Shown here piece by piece: positions 10,581-19,653 of a stretch of DNA of 38,139 nt. Where the stretch lies: assembly GCA_027306585.1 (NCBI GenBank), contig DAHUZJ010000099.1:1-38139 (forward strand), in the 5' to 3' direction. The position numbers were made by a program, and so were the translations under genes. This stretch comes from Acidimicrobiaceae bacterium (lineage in GTDB: Bacteria > Actinomycetota > Acidimicrobiia > Acidimicrobiales > RAAP-2). How positions within the stretch are numbered: the first letter of the stretch is position 1; each line of letters begins with the position of its first letter. The notes under the pieces are model-generated. The model ran no database searches. It saw only the letters and a program-made list of their open reading frames with translations, and was not told the origin of the DNA.

Positions 10581-11873
10581 TCACTGCCGTCCGTGGGCTG
10601 TCAAGGTCCCCGCGAGGTGGTCGCACGCGGCGTGGACGTGGAGTCGCACGCCGGTCACGAGGGTGTCGTCGTCGGCGTAGAACTGCGGGGTGTGGTTGGA
10701 GACCAGCCCCCTTCCGCCGGGAGTGGCGATCAGGCGCCCGTGCTGGAATTCGGTGTCCTGGACGCCGAGCATCACGTACAGGCCGCCGAAGCGGTTGACG
10801 AGCTCCGAGACGTCGTCGTAGGCGAGCATCGGGTCCGTCTGGACGACGTTGTCCGCGCCGACGACCCGGCGGAAGGTCGGGAGCCCCGCCTCCACCCATT
10901 CCTCGGTGTTGTGGACGGCAGGGACGTCTTGGAGGAACTCCACGGAGGCGGTGCAGCCGAAGGCAGTCGCCGCGCCGGTGGCCAGGGCCTCGAGCCGTTG
11001 TTGGACGTCTGGCATGTCGGCTTCGATCGTGCATCGGATGGTGCCCCACAGGGTGACGGTCTCGCCGATGATGTTGAAGCGGCCGACGTCCTCGATGTGG
11101 CCGATGCTGACGGTGACCGGGTCGAAGGCCGACACCCTCCGGTAGAGCTGGCCGATGCCCGTGAGCAGCGCACCGGCGGCCGGCATGGGGTCGACCCCGA
11201 GCCACGGCGTCGAGCCGTGCACCTGTTGGCCGCCAACCACGATCTTGACCAGGCAGGACGCTGCGTACTCGTTGCCCACTCGATAGCCGAGGACGCCTTT
11301 CGGCAGCGGCGTGACGTGGATGCCGAAGGCCATCGTCGGCACCGGGTCGGTGAAGGCGCCCTGGGCGACCATCTCTCGGGCACCCCCGGGCTCGGGGACC
11401 GGCGGGCCTTCCTCCGCCGGCTGGAACACGAACATCACGGTGCCGGGCAGTCGCTCACGCACGCTGGCAAGGACGGAGGCCGCCCCCATGAGCATGGCGG
11501 TGTGGCAGTCGTGCCCGCAGGCGTGGGAGACCGGGAACGGGCCGCCGGGGTACTTCTCGTCGACGACGGTGGACGCGAACGGCACCCCGGCGAGCTCCTT
11601 GACCGGCAGGGCGTCCACGTCGGCGCGCAGGGCGACCACCCGCGAGCCCGGCTGGCCGCCGCGCAGGATCCCGACCACGCCGTGACCGGCGATCCCGGTG
11701 CGCACCTCGTCGAGGTCGAGGGAACGGAGGTGGTCCGCCACGAAGGCGGCGGTCTCGGCCTCTCTGTTGGGCAGCTCGGGATGCCGGTGCAGGTGATGAC
11801 GCCATTCGACGACTCGGGCCGCGGTCGCGGCAGCACCGCCGTCCAGGTGCGCAAGGAACGCGAGGTCGATCAT
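10581..11873 (-). CDS. M20D-family metal-dependent amidohydrolase
   Basis: This 430-residue hydrolase resembles the N-acyl-amino-acid/IAA-amino-acid/hippurate hydrolases that cleave an amide bond with two metal ions. Visible features: HHLHRHPELPNREAETA (26-42), the usual N-terminal signature; ALRADVDALPVKE (81-93); the metal motif HACGHDCH (117-124), with Cys119 and His121 as ligands; QPAEEG (151-156) with the catalytic and metal Glu; a central dimerisation domain; and NHTPQFY near the end carrying the last metal His. Start is the ATG at 11873, although the open frame extends far upstream. There is no signal peptide, so it is cytoplasmic. The gene is alone, divergent from the HtrA gene; the 225 bases between hold no feature I recognise. 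Confidence 0.88.
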   Translation of the reverse strand: MIDLAFLAHLDGGAAATAARVVEWRHHLHRHPELPNREAETAAFVADHLRSLDLDEVRTGIAGHGVVGILRGGQPGSRVVALRADVDALPVKELAGVPFASTVVDEKYPGGPFPVSHACGHDCHTAMLMGAASVLASVRERLPGTVMFVFQPAEEGPPVPEPGGAREMVAQGAFTDPVPTMAFGIHVTPLPKGVLGYRVGNEYAASCLVKIVVGGQQVHGSTPWLGVDPMPAAGALLTGIGQLYRRVSAFDPVTVSIGHIEDVGRFNIIGETVTLWGTIRCTIEADMPDVQQRLEALATGAATAFGCTASVEFLQDVPAVHNTEEWVEAGLPTFRRVVGADNVVQTDPMLAYDDVSELVNRFGGLYVMLGVQDTEFQHGRLIATPGGRGLVSNHTPQFYADDDTLVTGVRLHVHAACDHLAGTLTAHGRQ

Positions 11874-12098
11874 CACGGGCCCTCGGGTGGTCGGTTCGGA
11901 TGGCGGGACCGCTTGTGCGGAAACGCGCAACGGACGAGGGATCATTCCAGCTGAGCCCGCACCGCGCAAGGGCGGCCGACGCCGGCGCGGAGGTGGGTGC
12001 CGAGGCCACGATGAGGTACCGGACGGCACGTTCGGCCCTACGGCTGGCGGGATGTCGTGGGCCATCGTCGACGGTGAGGCATCGTGGGAAGGAGGCCC

Positions 12099-13336
12099 GT
12101 GCCGTCGGACCAGCAGGAGCAACCCGCACGGTCGATCTCCGCCTCGCAGGTGCCAGGACCGGAGTCGGGGCAACGCCGGCAGGCGCCACCGCCGGTCGCC
12201 GCGGCCGGCGACGGGCAGGCGCCACCGTCGGTCGCACCCGAACGTCCACCGGCCCGCGCCTTCGCGGTGATCTTCGCAGCGGTGCTCGCCTTCGTGGCAG
12301 CCGGGCTCGGCGTCGGGCTCGGGTATGCCGTCTTTCGTCCCACCACACCCACCACCACACCCACCACCACGCCGACCACCACCACGCCGACCAGCGGCCC
12401 GATCACGTCGACCGACGTCGCCGCCATCGCAGCGAAGGTCGATCCCGCCGTCGTCGACATCGATACGACCTTGGCGTACCAGACAGCGACCGGAGCCGGT
12501 GCGGGCATGGTCGTGACCTCGTCGGGCGAGGTCCTCACCAACAACCACGTGATCGATGGCGCGACCTCGCTCCGCGTGACGGACGTCGGCAACGGCAGGA
12601 CGTACGGCGCTTCGGTCTTCGGGTACGACGCCAGCGCCGACATCGCCGTCGTGCAGCTGACGGGGGCGTCGCACCTGCCCACGGTGTCGTTCGCCCGCGC
12701 CTGGGCGGCGATCGGCCAATCCGTGGTCGCGATCGGCAACGCAGGCGGGAAGGGTGGCACGCCGAGCGCCGTCTCGGGGACGGTGACCGGGCTCGACCAG
12801 TCGGTCGCGGCCCAAGACGAGCTGTCCGGGACGACCGAGCACGTGAGCGGCCTTATCGCGACCGACGCACCGATCCAGGCGGGTGACTCGGGCGGCCCCT
12901 GGTCACGACCGCCAGCAGGGTGCTCGGGATGAACACGGCGGGAAGCTCGCGCTACGACCTCGCCCAGGGGGCAACGCAAGGCTTCGCCATCCCCATCGGC
13001 ACGGTCAGCGCAGTCGCCACCCAGATCGCGCACGGCGTGTCGTCCGCCACCGTCCACATCGGCCCGACGGCCTTCCTGGGGGTGCAGGCGACCAATGCCG
13101 GCACGATCGGCGCGGTCGTCGTCGAGGTGCTGCCCGGTACGGCGGCGACAGGCATCGGACTGGAGGCCGGCGACACCATCGCCTCGCTCGGCAGTCAGGA
13201 GATCCGGAGCCCCACAACCTTGTCCAAGGTCCTCCAGGCCGAGAAGCCCGGAGCCACGCTCCGGATCAGCTGGCGGGACCGGCTCGGCCAGTCGCACTCG
13301 ACCAGCGTCACGCTGACGAGCGGGCCCCCGGCGTGA
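12099..13336 (+). pseudogene. HtrA/DegP-like membrane serine protease with PDZ, frameshifted at the active Ser
   Basis: Domain order: a cytoplasmic Pro/Gln-rich tail, one transmembrane anchor (FAVIFAAVLAFVAAGLGVGL), a Thr-Pro spacer made of short repeats, a trypsin-like protease (His150 in NNHVIDG, Asp181 in SADIAVV, Ser264 in GDSGGP) and a PDZ domain (FLGVQATN, then GLEAGDTIASLG). After GDSGGP the frame changes: 12099-12899 reads on to a TGA at 12930-12932, while LVTTASRVLGMNTAGSS and the PDZ lie in the next frame, ending at 13336. Restoring one C in the C-run at 12896-12899 repairs everything. Either this is a sequencing error in a homopolymer or a recent inactivating mutation. The start could also be the GTG at 12084; 12099 follows GGAAGGAGG. 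Confidence 0.8.
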
Positions 13337-13446
13337 CCGGAACGACCGCCTCGGCCACGGCGGCCTTGGCGACAACCGCCTCGGTCATGGCCACCCGTTG
13401 CCTTCGGCCCTAGTGCGCCTGGTGGCGCCGTGCCAAGCATGAGGGC

Positions 13447-16257
13447 GTGGGACCCGACAGCAACGCCCTGGACGAGGTGGCGGCCGATGTGCCCGACCAG
13501 GAGGCCGGGGAGGGACAGGACCCGCGTATCCAGCTGGCGTTGCTGTACCGGAACCTTCGTAGCTCGCCCCGCGGCCTCTCGGACCTCCAGGCCGGGCGGC
13601 GTCTGGCCCGCTACGGCCCCAACGAGCTGACCCGTCGACAGCGCCGGCGATGGCCGGGCGAGCTGGCTCGGCAGGTCACGCATCCGCTGGCGCTGCTCCT
13701 GGCGGCGGCGGCCGTCCTGGCCGAGGTCAGCGGCACCACGCGGCTTGCGGTCGCGATCCTCGTCGTGATCGTGCTCAACGCGGCCTTCGCCTTCGTCCAG
13801 GAGCTGGAGGCGGAGCGCGCGGTCGAGGCGCTGGCCGCGTACGTGCCCGACCGGGCGCGCGCCATGCGGAGCGGCACCGTCGTCGAGGTGGACGCCAAGT
13901 CGCTGGTGCCGGGCGACGTGATGGTGATCGAAGAGGGCGATCGCATCTGCGCCGACGGCCGGCTCATCGAGGGCTCGCTGCAGGTGGACCTCTCGATGTT
14001 GAACGGCGAGTCCCGCCCAGCCACCCGATCGGCCGATCTCCTCGACACCTCGGGCTCGCTCCTCGAGGCCCGGGACCTCGTCTTCTCGGGGACTGCCTGC
14101 GTGGGCGGGGAGGCGCGCGCCCTGGCGACCAGCACCGGGATGCACGCCGAGCTGGGTCGCATCGCGTCGCTGTCCCAACGGACCGGCCAGCAGGAGAGCC
14201 CGCTGGAACGGCAGGTCAAGCGCATGGCCCGGCTGATCGCCGCCGTCGCCATCGGTGCCGGGTTGGCCTTCCTGCCGATGGGAGCCGCCGCCGGCCTGTC
14301 GCTGGCGGCGGCGGCGACCTTCGCCATCGGCCTCTTGGTCGCCAACGTGCCCGAAGGGCTGCTGCCGATCATCACGCTGGCCCTGGCCGTGGGCGTGCGT
14401 GACCTTGCGCGCCGTGGGGCGGTGGTCAAACGCCTGTCGGCGGTGGAGACCCTCGGCTCGACGACCGTGATCTGCACCGACAAGACGGGCACGCTCACTC
14501 AGAACCGGATGACCGTGGCCCGGTTGTGGGTGGCGGGCAGCGACCTCGAGGTCCCCCCGGGGGCCTGGCGGGACGCGCCGGCCGCGGTCCACGCCCTGGC
14601 GCGGACGGCCGTCGCCTGCACGCACCTCCAGGCGTCCACGACGGGGAACGGCTCGGGCGATCCCACCGAGGTCGCGCTCCTCACCCTCGGCGACGCCCTC
14701 GGCGACGGCGCGTCGACCGCCGACCGGTCGAAGCGGCGGATCGCCACCTTCCACTTCGACCCGACCGTGAAGCGGATGTCGACCGTCGACGAGGAAGACG
14801 AGGAAGACGAGGAAGCAGACGGCATCGTCGCCGTCCACACCAAAGGCGCCCCGGAGACGGTGCTGCCGTGCTGCTCGCGCCTCGCGACCGCAGATGGCGG
14901 GGATCGACGGCTCACGGCACGCGACCGAGCGGAGGTCTTGGCGGCCGTCGGACGGTACGCGGGCGACGGGCTCCGGGTACTGGCGGTGGCGCGTCGCCCG
15001 GTCGCCGACGGGCCTCCCGAGCGCCGGGAAGCCGCCGAGGCGGACGTGTGCCTGCTCGGCTTGGTGGCGATGATCGACCCGCCGCGCCCCGAGGTCGCAC
15101 CCGCGCTGGTGCGGGCTCACCGGGCGGGGATCCGCTTCCACGTCGTGACCGGCGACAACGGCCTCACCGCCGCTGCCATCGCCCGACAGGTGGGCATCGG
15201 CGGGCCTGACGCGCCGATCGTGACAGGGGGAGCGCTCGACGCGATGAGCGACGAGGAGCTCGACCACCTGCTCGCGAGTGGACGGGAGATCGTGTTCGCC
15301 CGCAGTTCGCCGGAAGCGAAGCTCCGGATTGCCGACGCCCTACGCGCCCGGGGTGAGGTCGTGGCGATGACCGGCGATGGCGTGAACGACGCCCCGGCAT
15401 TGCACCGGGCGGACATCGGGGTGGCGATGGGGCGATCCGGAACCGACGTCGCACGGGAAGCGGCGACGATGGTGCTCACGGACGACAACGCCGCCACGAT
15501 CGTCGCTGCCATCGAGGCTGGACGGCGGGTGTTCGACAACGTCCGCAAGTTCGTCGTGTACATCTTCACTCACGCCGTGCCCGAAGTGGTGCCCTTCCTC
15601 GTCTTCGCCCTGTCCGGCGGAGCGATCCCGCTCCCGCTCACCGTGATGCAGATCCTGGCCGTCGACCTCGGCACCGACACGTTGCCGGCCCTCGCGCTCA
15701 GCCGGGAGCCCGCGGAGCCAGGGTTGATGGACCGTCCTCCTCGCTCCCGGAAGGAGGGCGTGATCACCCGGGGAATGCTCGCTCGCTCGTGGGGGTTCAT
15801 GGGCGTGATCTCGGCGGTCCTGGTGATGGCGGGGTACTTCGCGGTGCTGCTCCACGCCGGGTGGCGTCCTGGCGCCGCGACGGGAACCGGGACGCGCCTG
15901 CACACCGCCTACCAACAGGCCACCACGGTTGCCTGGCTCGGGATCGTGGCCTGCCAGGTGGGAACGGCTCTTGCCGCGCGGACTGAGTGGGCCTCGTTGC
16001 GATCCATCGGCGTGCTCACCAACCGTCTCCTCCTTCTGGGCATCGCCGTCGAGCTCGGATTCGCGTTCACGCTGATCTTCGCCGCGCCGCTCCACGGGTT
16101 GTTCGGGACGGCGTCGCTGTCGCCTGGGCAGCTGGCGATCGTGGTCCCGTTCCCCTTCATCGTGTGGGGTGCCGACGAGCTGCGGCGCTGGCGGGCACGT
16201 CGAAATCGTCGTGGTGCTCAGGCCGGCGTGGAGCGCCCTCAGTGCGGGTGGCCGTGA
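13447..16257 (+). CDS. P-type cation-transporting ATPase, P2 class
   Basis: A 936-residue ion pump. In order: an N-terminal cation-ATPase domain (ARYGPNELT), membrane helices 1-2, the actuator domain with [10 protein letters not shown] (usually TGES), helices 3-4 with NVPEGLLP near residue 300, the phosphorylation site [10 protein letters not shown] with Asp345, the nucleotide domain ([11 protein letters not shown]), the hinge [12 protein letters not shown] (642-653), and six C-terminal helices. VPEGL in helix 4 is shared by Ca2+, Na+/K+ and related P2 pumps, so the ion may be Ca2+, Na+ or K+ and is not decided here. An acidic EEDEEDEE repeat sits in the nucleotide domain. Start is a GTG at 13447 with a weak ribosome site. 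Its end overlaps the convergent gene's end by 19 bases. Confidence 0.9.
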   Translation: MGPDSNALDEVAADVPDQEAGEGQDPRIQLALLYRNLRSSPRGLSDLQAGRRLARYGPNELTRRQRRRWPGELARQVTHPLALLLAAAAVLAEVSGTTRLAVAILVVIVLNAAFAFVQELEAERAVEALAAYVPDRARAMRSGTVVEVDAKSLVPGDVMVIEEGDRICADGRLIEGSLQVDLSMLNGESRPATRSADLLDTSGSLLEARDLVFSGTACVGGEARALATSTGMHAELGRIASLSQRTGQQESPLERQVKRMARLIAAVAIGAGLAFLPMGAAAGLSLAAAATFAIGLLVANVPEGLLPIITLALAVGVRDLARRGAVVKRLSAVETLGSTTVICTDKTGTLTQNRMTVARLWVAGSDLEVPPGAWRDAPAAVHALARTAVACTHLQASTTGNGSGDPTEVALLTLGDALGDGASTADRSKRRIATFHFDPTVKRMSTVDEEDEEDEEADGIVAVHTKGAPETVLPCCSRLATADGGDRRLTARDRAEVLAAVGRYAGDGLRVLAVARRPVADGPPERREAAEADVCLLGLVAMIDPPRPEVAPALVRAHRAGIRFHVVTGDNGLTAAAIARQVGIGGPDAPIVTGGALDAMSDEELDHLLASGREIVFARSSPEAKLRIADALRARGEVVAMTGDGVNDAPALHRADIGVAMGRSGTDVAREAATMVLTDDNAATIVAAIEAGRRVFDNVRKFVVYIFTHAVPEVVPFLVFALSGGAIPLPLTVMQILAVDLGTDTLPALALSREPAEPGLMDRPPRSRKEGVITRGMLARSWGFMGVISAVLVMAGYFAVLLHAGWRPGAATGTGTRLHTAYQQATTVAWLGIVACQVGTALAARTEWASLRSIGVLTNRLLLLGIAVELGFAFTLIFAAPLHGLFGTASLSPGQLAIVVPFPFIVWGADELRRWRARRNRRGAQAGVERPQCGWP

Positions 16258-17693
16258 AAGAAGGTGTGCACCTGGACGGCGATGGACGGGTACAGGAGCA
16301 CGGCGAGCACGACGCCGGCGACGACGGACCCCGAGACGAGCCACAGGCGCAGCAGCCGGCTGCCGGGGGTGGTGCGGCGGTAGGTGGCGCCCCGGCTGAG
16401 GTCCCGGCGCAGCACGCCCGGGACCTGCCACATGTACGCCAGCACGTGGACCGCCAGGATCACGAACCACAGGACGAAGTCGTACCGGTGCACCACGTAG
16501 AGCCAGCCGTTGGGATGGTGGACGACCACCAACGCGATGCCCGAGGCGAACAGCACCACCGTCGTGAGCACCAGGAAGGGTGCGAGCACGCGTAGCAGAG
16601 GCTTCGGCGGGCCCTTGCGGACGAAATCGGGGTGACCGGAGTAGTAGCGGATGAAGCGCCAGCTCGTGCTGGCGAGCTTGATGAGCACGGGAGGGACGAG
16701 CATCAGCCCGACGATGACGTGCAGCGGCATCATGCTGCCGATGCGCACCAGGGTCACTCCCTCGACGAAGAGCAGCACGAACAGCACCGCAGCCGCGGCA
16801 GCGGTCAGTCGCTCGTTGGCGGCGGCACGGGTGCGTTCGCCAACCCCGGCACCGGGAGCCGCCAGCTCGCTGATCAGGGTGGTCAGCTCCTCGCGCGGGT
16901 TCCGTGCGGCGGCGTCGGTCTCGAGCGTGCCGCGCAGCAGCGTGGTCCCGACGGCGAGCGTCCCGCTGCCGGCCGAGCCTCCTGCGCCGGCGAACCCGAG
17001 GTCGGGCACGCCGCCGGACGCGCTGCCCGGTCCACCGGCGTGCGGGAAGCCGGGCAGCGAACCGTCGCCGCGGACGGCGCGATCGGCGCGGACCTGGGCT
17101 CCGTAGGACCGCCAGCGGTGCACGGCCAGGAGGACGATGGCGACGACCGCAAGCGCGCCCAAGACGTACCCGGCGTCGCTGAACGCGTGGACGATGGCGT
17201 GCCACCGGCTCCCGAGCGCGTAGCCGATGCCGGCCCAGGCGCCGTCCCAGATCAGGCTGCCGGCCGCCGTCAGCAAGCCGAAGGAGAGCGGCGGGACCTC
17301 GGCGACGCCGGCGGGAAGGGCGACGAAGTTGCGGATCACGGGTAGGAGGCGGCCACCGAAGACGCCCCAGCGCTGGTGGCGCGCGTACCAGGCCTCGGCC
17401 CGGTCGAGATCGTGGTGGGTGAGCAGAAGGTACTTGCCGTAACGGTCGACGATCGTCCGGCCCGCCGTGCGGCCGATCGCCCAGGCGATGTAGGCGCCGA
17501 CGACCTCGCCCGACGCGCCGGCCACGATGGCGCCGGGCAGGCTCAGGTGCCCGGTGGCAGCGAGCGCGCCGGCGAAGCCGAGGGTGAGCTCGGAAGACGT
17601 CGGGATGCAGCACGACTGGGCGACGCTGAGGAGGAAGATCGCCAGGTAGCCGAACGAGCTGACGAGGTTCGTCGGGTTGATGAGGGCGTCCAT
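16239..17693 (-). CDS. DedA-family membrane protein fused to a cytochrome b561-like domain
   Basis: A 484-residue membrane protein in two parts. Residues 1-190 are a DedA/VTT domain: [32 protein letters not shown] and the motif [18 protein letters not shown], as in DedA proteins proposed to move lipids or to be proton-linked. A Gly/Ser-rich linker (about 200-290) follows. Residues about 300-484 form four helices with conserved histidines ([26 protein letters not shown]), resembling b-type cytochromes of the b561 or formate-dehydrogenase-gamma kind. DedA proteins alone are about 200 residues, so this is a fusion. ATG 17693 follows a strong AGAGGAGAG site. Fusion function is unknown; a redox-coupled membrane role is a guess. 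Confidence 0.8.
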   Translation of the reverse strand: MDALINPTNLVSSFGYLAIFLLSVAQSCCIPTSSELTLGFAGALAATGHLSLPGAIVAGASGEVVGAYIAWAIGRTAGRTIVDRYGKYLLLTHHDLDRAEAWYARHQRWGVFGGRLLPVIRNFVALPAGVAEVPPLSFGLLTAAGSLIWDGAWAGIGYALGSRWHAIVHAFSDAGYVLGALAVVAIVLLAVHRWRSYGAQVRADRAVRGDGSLPGFPHAGGPGSASGGVPDLGFAGAGGSAGSGTLAVGTTLLRGTLETDAAARNPREELTTLISELAAPGAGVGERTRAAANERLTAAAAAVLFVLLFVEGVTLVRIGSMMPLHVIVGLMLVPPVLIKLASTSWRFIRYYSGHPDFVRKGPPKPLLRVLAPFLVLTTVVLFASGIALVVVHHPNGWLYVVHRYDFVLWFVILAVHVLAYMWQVPGVLRRDLSRGATYRRTTPGSRLLRLWLVSGSVVAGVVLAVLLYPSIAVQVHTFFHGHPH

Positions 17694-17850
17694 TGGCTCT
17701 CCTCTTTTACTCGCGCCCACCGGGGTGCGCAGGTCGGCACCGGCCCGGCGTCGGCGACGACGCTATTGCCAGAGGGCGCCCCGATGGCGGAAATACGGGG
17801 ACACGGCGCTCCTTGCGCCCGGCACCTGAGATCTTGCTGAAAGTGAGAGC

Positions 17851-17886
17851 GCGGCGGCCACGGCAATCGCGGCGGCCACGGCAATC
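17851..17886. repeat. 18-base tandem repeat, two perfect copies
   Basis: GCGGCGGCCACGGCAATC at 17851-17868 is repeated exactly at 17869-17886. It lies in the 206-base gap between the RraA-like stop and the DedA-fusion start, immediately downstream of the RraA-like gene. The rest of the gap (17694-17850) shows no gene. Confidence 0.8.
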
Positions 17887-17899
17887 GCGGGGCAGCCGC

Positions 17900-18529
17900 T
17901 CAGCGCCCGGCTTCGTCGGCAACGGTGCGGGGTGCGGACGGCGTGGCGCCCAGCCGGGACTCGAGCGCCTCCAGGCGCTGTGCATCGGCCGCTCGACGCT
18001 GCTCGGCGCGGGCCAGCGCGTGGTCGCGCGACGCTGCCGGCCAGACGACCACGCCGTTGGCGTCGGCGACGACGAAGTCCCCCGGCCGGACGATCACCCC
18101 GCCGAGCGACACGGGCACGTCGATGCTGCCGGGCTCGTCCTTCCGGCTGGCGACGGTGGTGGTCCCTCGGCACCACACACCGAGCGGGAGCGACCGGACC
18201 TCGTCGGCGTCGCGCACGAGCCCATCGGTGATGAGCCCGCCGATGCCGGCGAGGAGGAGCTCCCTCGCCATCAGGTCGCCGATCATCGCCGTACGCGACC
18301 AGGCGCCACCCGCCACGACCAGGATCTCGCCGTGGTGACCGCCGGCGGCAGCGATCTGGCGCACGACGCCGTTGTCGTCGAGGGCCGTGAGCGCCGTGGT
18401 CACGCGGCCGGCCACTCGCCGCTCCGGCGACAGGGCACGGATCCACGGCAGGACGGCACCGGCCGGCCCGACGGCGTCGGCCGCCAGCGTCGAGTCGAGC
18501 CAGTCCGGGAGCACCGGGTCGTCGGTCAT
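17900..18529 (-). CDS. RraA-like protein (dimethylmenaquinone methyltransferase/HMG aldolase superfamily)
   Basis: A 209-residue protein of the RraA fold. The family includes 4-hydroxy-4-methyl-2-oxoglutarate/oxaloacetate-type aldolases, and RraA itself, which binds RNase E. GRVTTALTALDDNG, then GGAWSRTAMIGDLMARELLLAG (the family's Gly-x-x-x-Gly-(D/E) active-site region near residues 73-94), then ITDGLVRDADEV (100-111) with the Asp and Arg that hold the metal and carboxylate, and VRPGDFVVADANGVVV (147-162) are all present. The active-site arginine and aspartates suggest an enzyme rather than an RNase regulator; substrate unknown. A helical C-terminal tail is rich in Arg. The gene appears to be transcribed alone. 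Confidence 0.85.
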   Translation of the reverse strand: MTDDPVLPDWLDSTLAADAVGPAGAVLPWIRALSPERRVAGRVTTALTALDDNGVVRQIAAAGGHHGEILVVAGGAWSRTAMIGDLMARELLLAGIGGLITDGLVRDADEVRSLPLGVWCRGTTTVASRKDEPGSIDVPVSLGGVIVRPGDFVVADANGVVVWPAASRDHALARAEQRRAADAQRLEALESRLGATPSAPRTVADEAGR

Positions 18530-18638
18530 CGAGCCTCCTTGGCGGGCCGCCAGCGATCGGAGCGGTGGCTCGGCGGTCGAGCCCCACCTGACATGCTGCC
18601 GCGCCGGCGCGCCGTTGCCGGGGACCCGTGGCGCGCGC

Positions 18639-18680
18639 CGCCGCGCTCAGCCCGCCGCGCTCAGCCCGCCGGGCTCAGCT
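18639..18680. repeat. 14-base tandem repeat, three imperfect copies
   Basis: CGCCGCGCTCAGCC occurs at 18639-18652 and 18653-18666, followed by a diverged third copy at 18667-18680. The array overlaps the last codons of the DUF1707 gene and fills part of its downstream gap. It looks like slippage in GC-rich sequence. Confidence 0.65.
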
Positions 18681-19076
18681 TGCCGGGCGGCCCCGCCGGT
18701 GCCGGGATCGACGCCACAGGGCGAGGACGACCACCCCGACGACGAGCCAGGGCACCCGCGGCATCCATGGCGACGGGACGTACTGCCAGGGCAGGGACAG
18801 CAGGAGCACGACGACGGCCACGGCTACCCACAGCCCGCCGCGGTGGTGCTCCCGGGGGGCGACCGGTGAGCTCGAAGGAAGGTCCGGCAGATCGTGGAGG
18901 AGCCCGGTGAGGTCGCCCCGCGTCTTGGCCGACGTCGCACGGTCCAGGCGCTCTTGCAGCTCGGTCTGGTCGAGGCGGCCGTCGGCGAAGTGGCGGGACA
19001 AGGCCTCGGCGACCTCGTTGCGCTCGGCGTCGCCGATCCGGATGGTGGGGTCGAAGGCGCGGCGAGAGGCGCTCAT
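18675..19076 (-). CDS. DUF1707 (SHOCT-like) membrane protein
   Basis: A 133-residue protein. Residues about 10-60 are a DUF1707 domain, with the family sequence IRIGDAERNEVAEALSRHF, ADGRLDQTELQERLDRA and KTRGDLTGLLHDLP. After a linker come two hydrophobic helices (GLWVAVAVVVLLLSLPW and VPWLVVGVVVLALW) and a basic C-terminus. DUF1707 proteins are common in actinobacteria and often sit with PspC domains; they are thought to act in envelope-stress signalling, but a direct role is not established. ATG 19076 overlaps the upstream PspC gene stop (ATGA), so the two are translationally coupled. The 14-base tandem repeat runs through its 3' end. Confidence 0.88.
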   Translation of the reverse strand: MSASRRAFDPTIRIGDAERNEVAEALSRHFADGRLDQTELQERLDRATSAKTRGDLTGLLHDLPDLPSSSPVAPREHHRGGLWVAVAVVVLLLSLPWQYVPSPWMPRVPWLVVGVVVLALWRRSRHRRGRPAS

Positions 19077-19342
19077 CGGCGGAGCTCCTCGAAGAGGTGC
19101 TCGGCGATGGCTTCGTCGGCGCCCTCGTCGGGGACGAGCAGCCACGCCGCGAGGTACAGCGGGATCCCGAGCCCCCCGGCGAGCGTCAGCACGACCAGGA
19201 GGACTCTGACCACGACCACGTCGACGTCGAGGTGGTCGGCGATCCCGGTGGCGACCCCGGCCACCATGCGCCCCTCGAGGCTGCGGCGGAGGGGTCGCGA
19301 GCGCCGGTCCAGCGGCTGGTGCACTGCGGCATGCGTCTCCAT
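19073..19342 (-). CDS. Small PspC-domain membrane protein
   Basis: An 89-residue protein made almost entirely of one PspC domain. RPLRRSLEGRMVAGVATGIA contains the conserved basic GRxxAGVxxGIAxxL signature, followed by DVDVVVVRVLLVVLTLAGG, a helix, and IPLYLAAWLLVPDE, a second. PspC domains sense or respond to damage to the cytoplasmic membrane in phage-shock and LiaF-like systems. It is first of a coupled pair with the DUF1707 gene and is divergent from the PspC-kinase gene. The pairing of PspC, DUF1707 and a PspC-kinase suggests a single envelope-stress locus. ATG 19342 is the first start in the frame. Confidence 0.88.
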   Translation of the reverse strand: METHAAVHQPLDRRSRPLRRSLEGRMVAGVATGIADHLDVDVVVVRVLLVVLTLAGGLGIPLYLAAWLLVPDEGADEAIAEHLFEELRR

Positions 19343-19386
19343 GCGGAGATGGTGCGCCGTCCGGCAGGGCAGGGGAATCGGGATGG

Positions 19387-19417
19387 GCCCCCGAGGGCAC
19401 CCGGATTGCCCCCGAGG
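19387..19417. promoter_or_regulatory. Direct repeat in the divergent promoter of the PspC genes
   Basis: GCCCCCGAGG occurs at 19387-19396 and again at 19408-19417, 21 bases apart, which is two DNA turns. It lies 45 bases upstream of the PspC start in the 311-base gap (19343-19653) between the PspC/DUF1707 pair and the PspC-kinase gene. The spacing would suit two protomers of the neighbouring LuxR-type response regulator. This is a guess from position. I see nothing else in that gap. Confidence 0.3.
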
Positions 19418-19653
19418 CCGCTCAGGGGGAACCCTGATGGCCGGGCCGATCGGGCCGTGGGATCATGGCGGGCATCCACGAGCGCGTCGATCCCGTTGCG
19501 CCGCCGCCGAGCGGGCCGCCGCGCAGCTCCGGCGGGGCGCATTGGTGCCCACCCGGCGGGCGCGCCGGTCCGTGGCGTCGCGGCCCGGTGCAGTGGCCCG
19601 CAGCACCGTGGACGTCGAGCCTCGGTGCCCGCTGGCACGCGCGCCGAGGAGGG

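Noticed and set aside
10338-11954. A 538-residue plus-strand frame opposite the amidohydrolase
   Set aside because: The opposite strand carries HACGHD and other M20 motifs; the plus frame has none.
12896-12932. Programmed ribosomal frameshift in the HtrA gene
   Set aside because: The C-run is only four bases, there is no clear stimulatory hairpin or ribosome-site-like element, and trypsin-fold proteases are not known to use one. A one-base loss is simpler.
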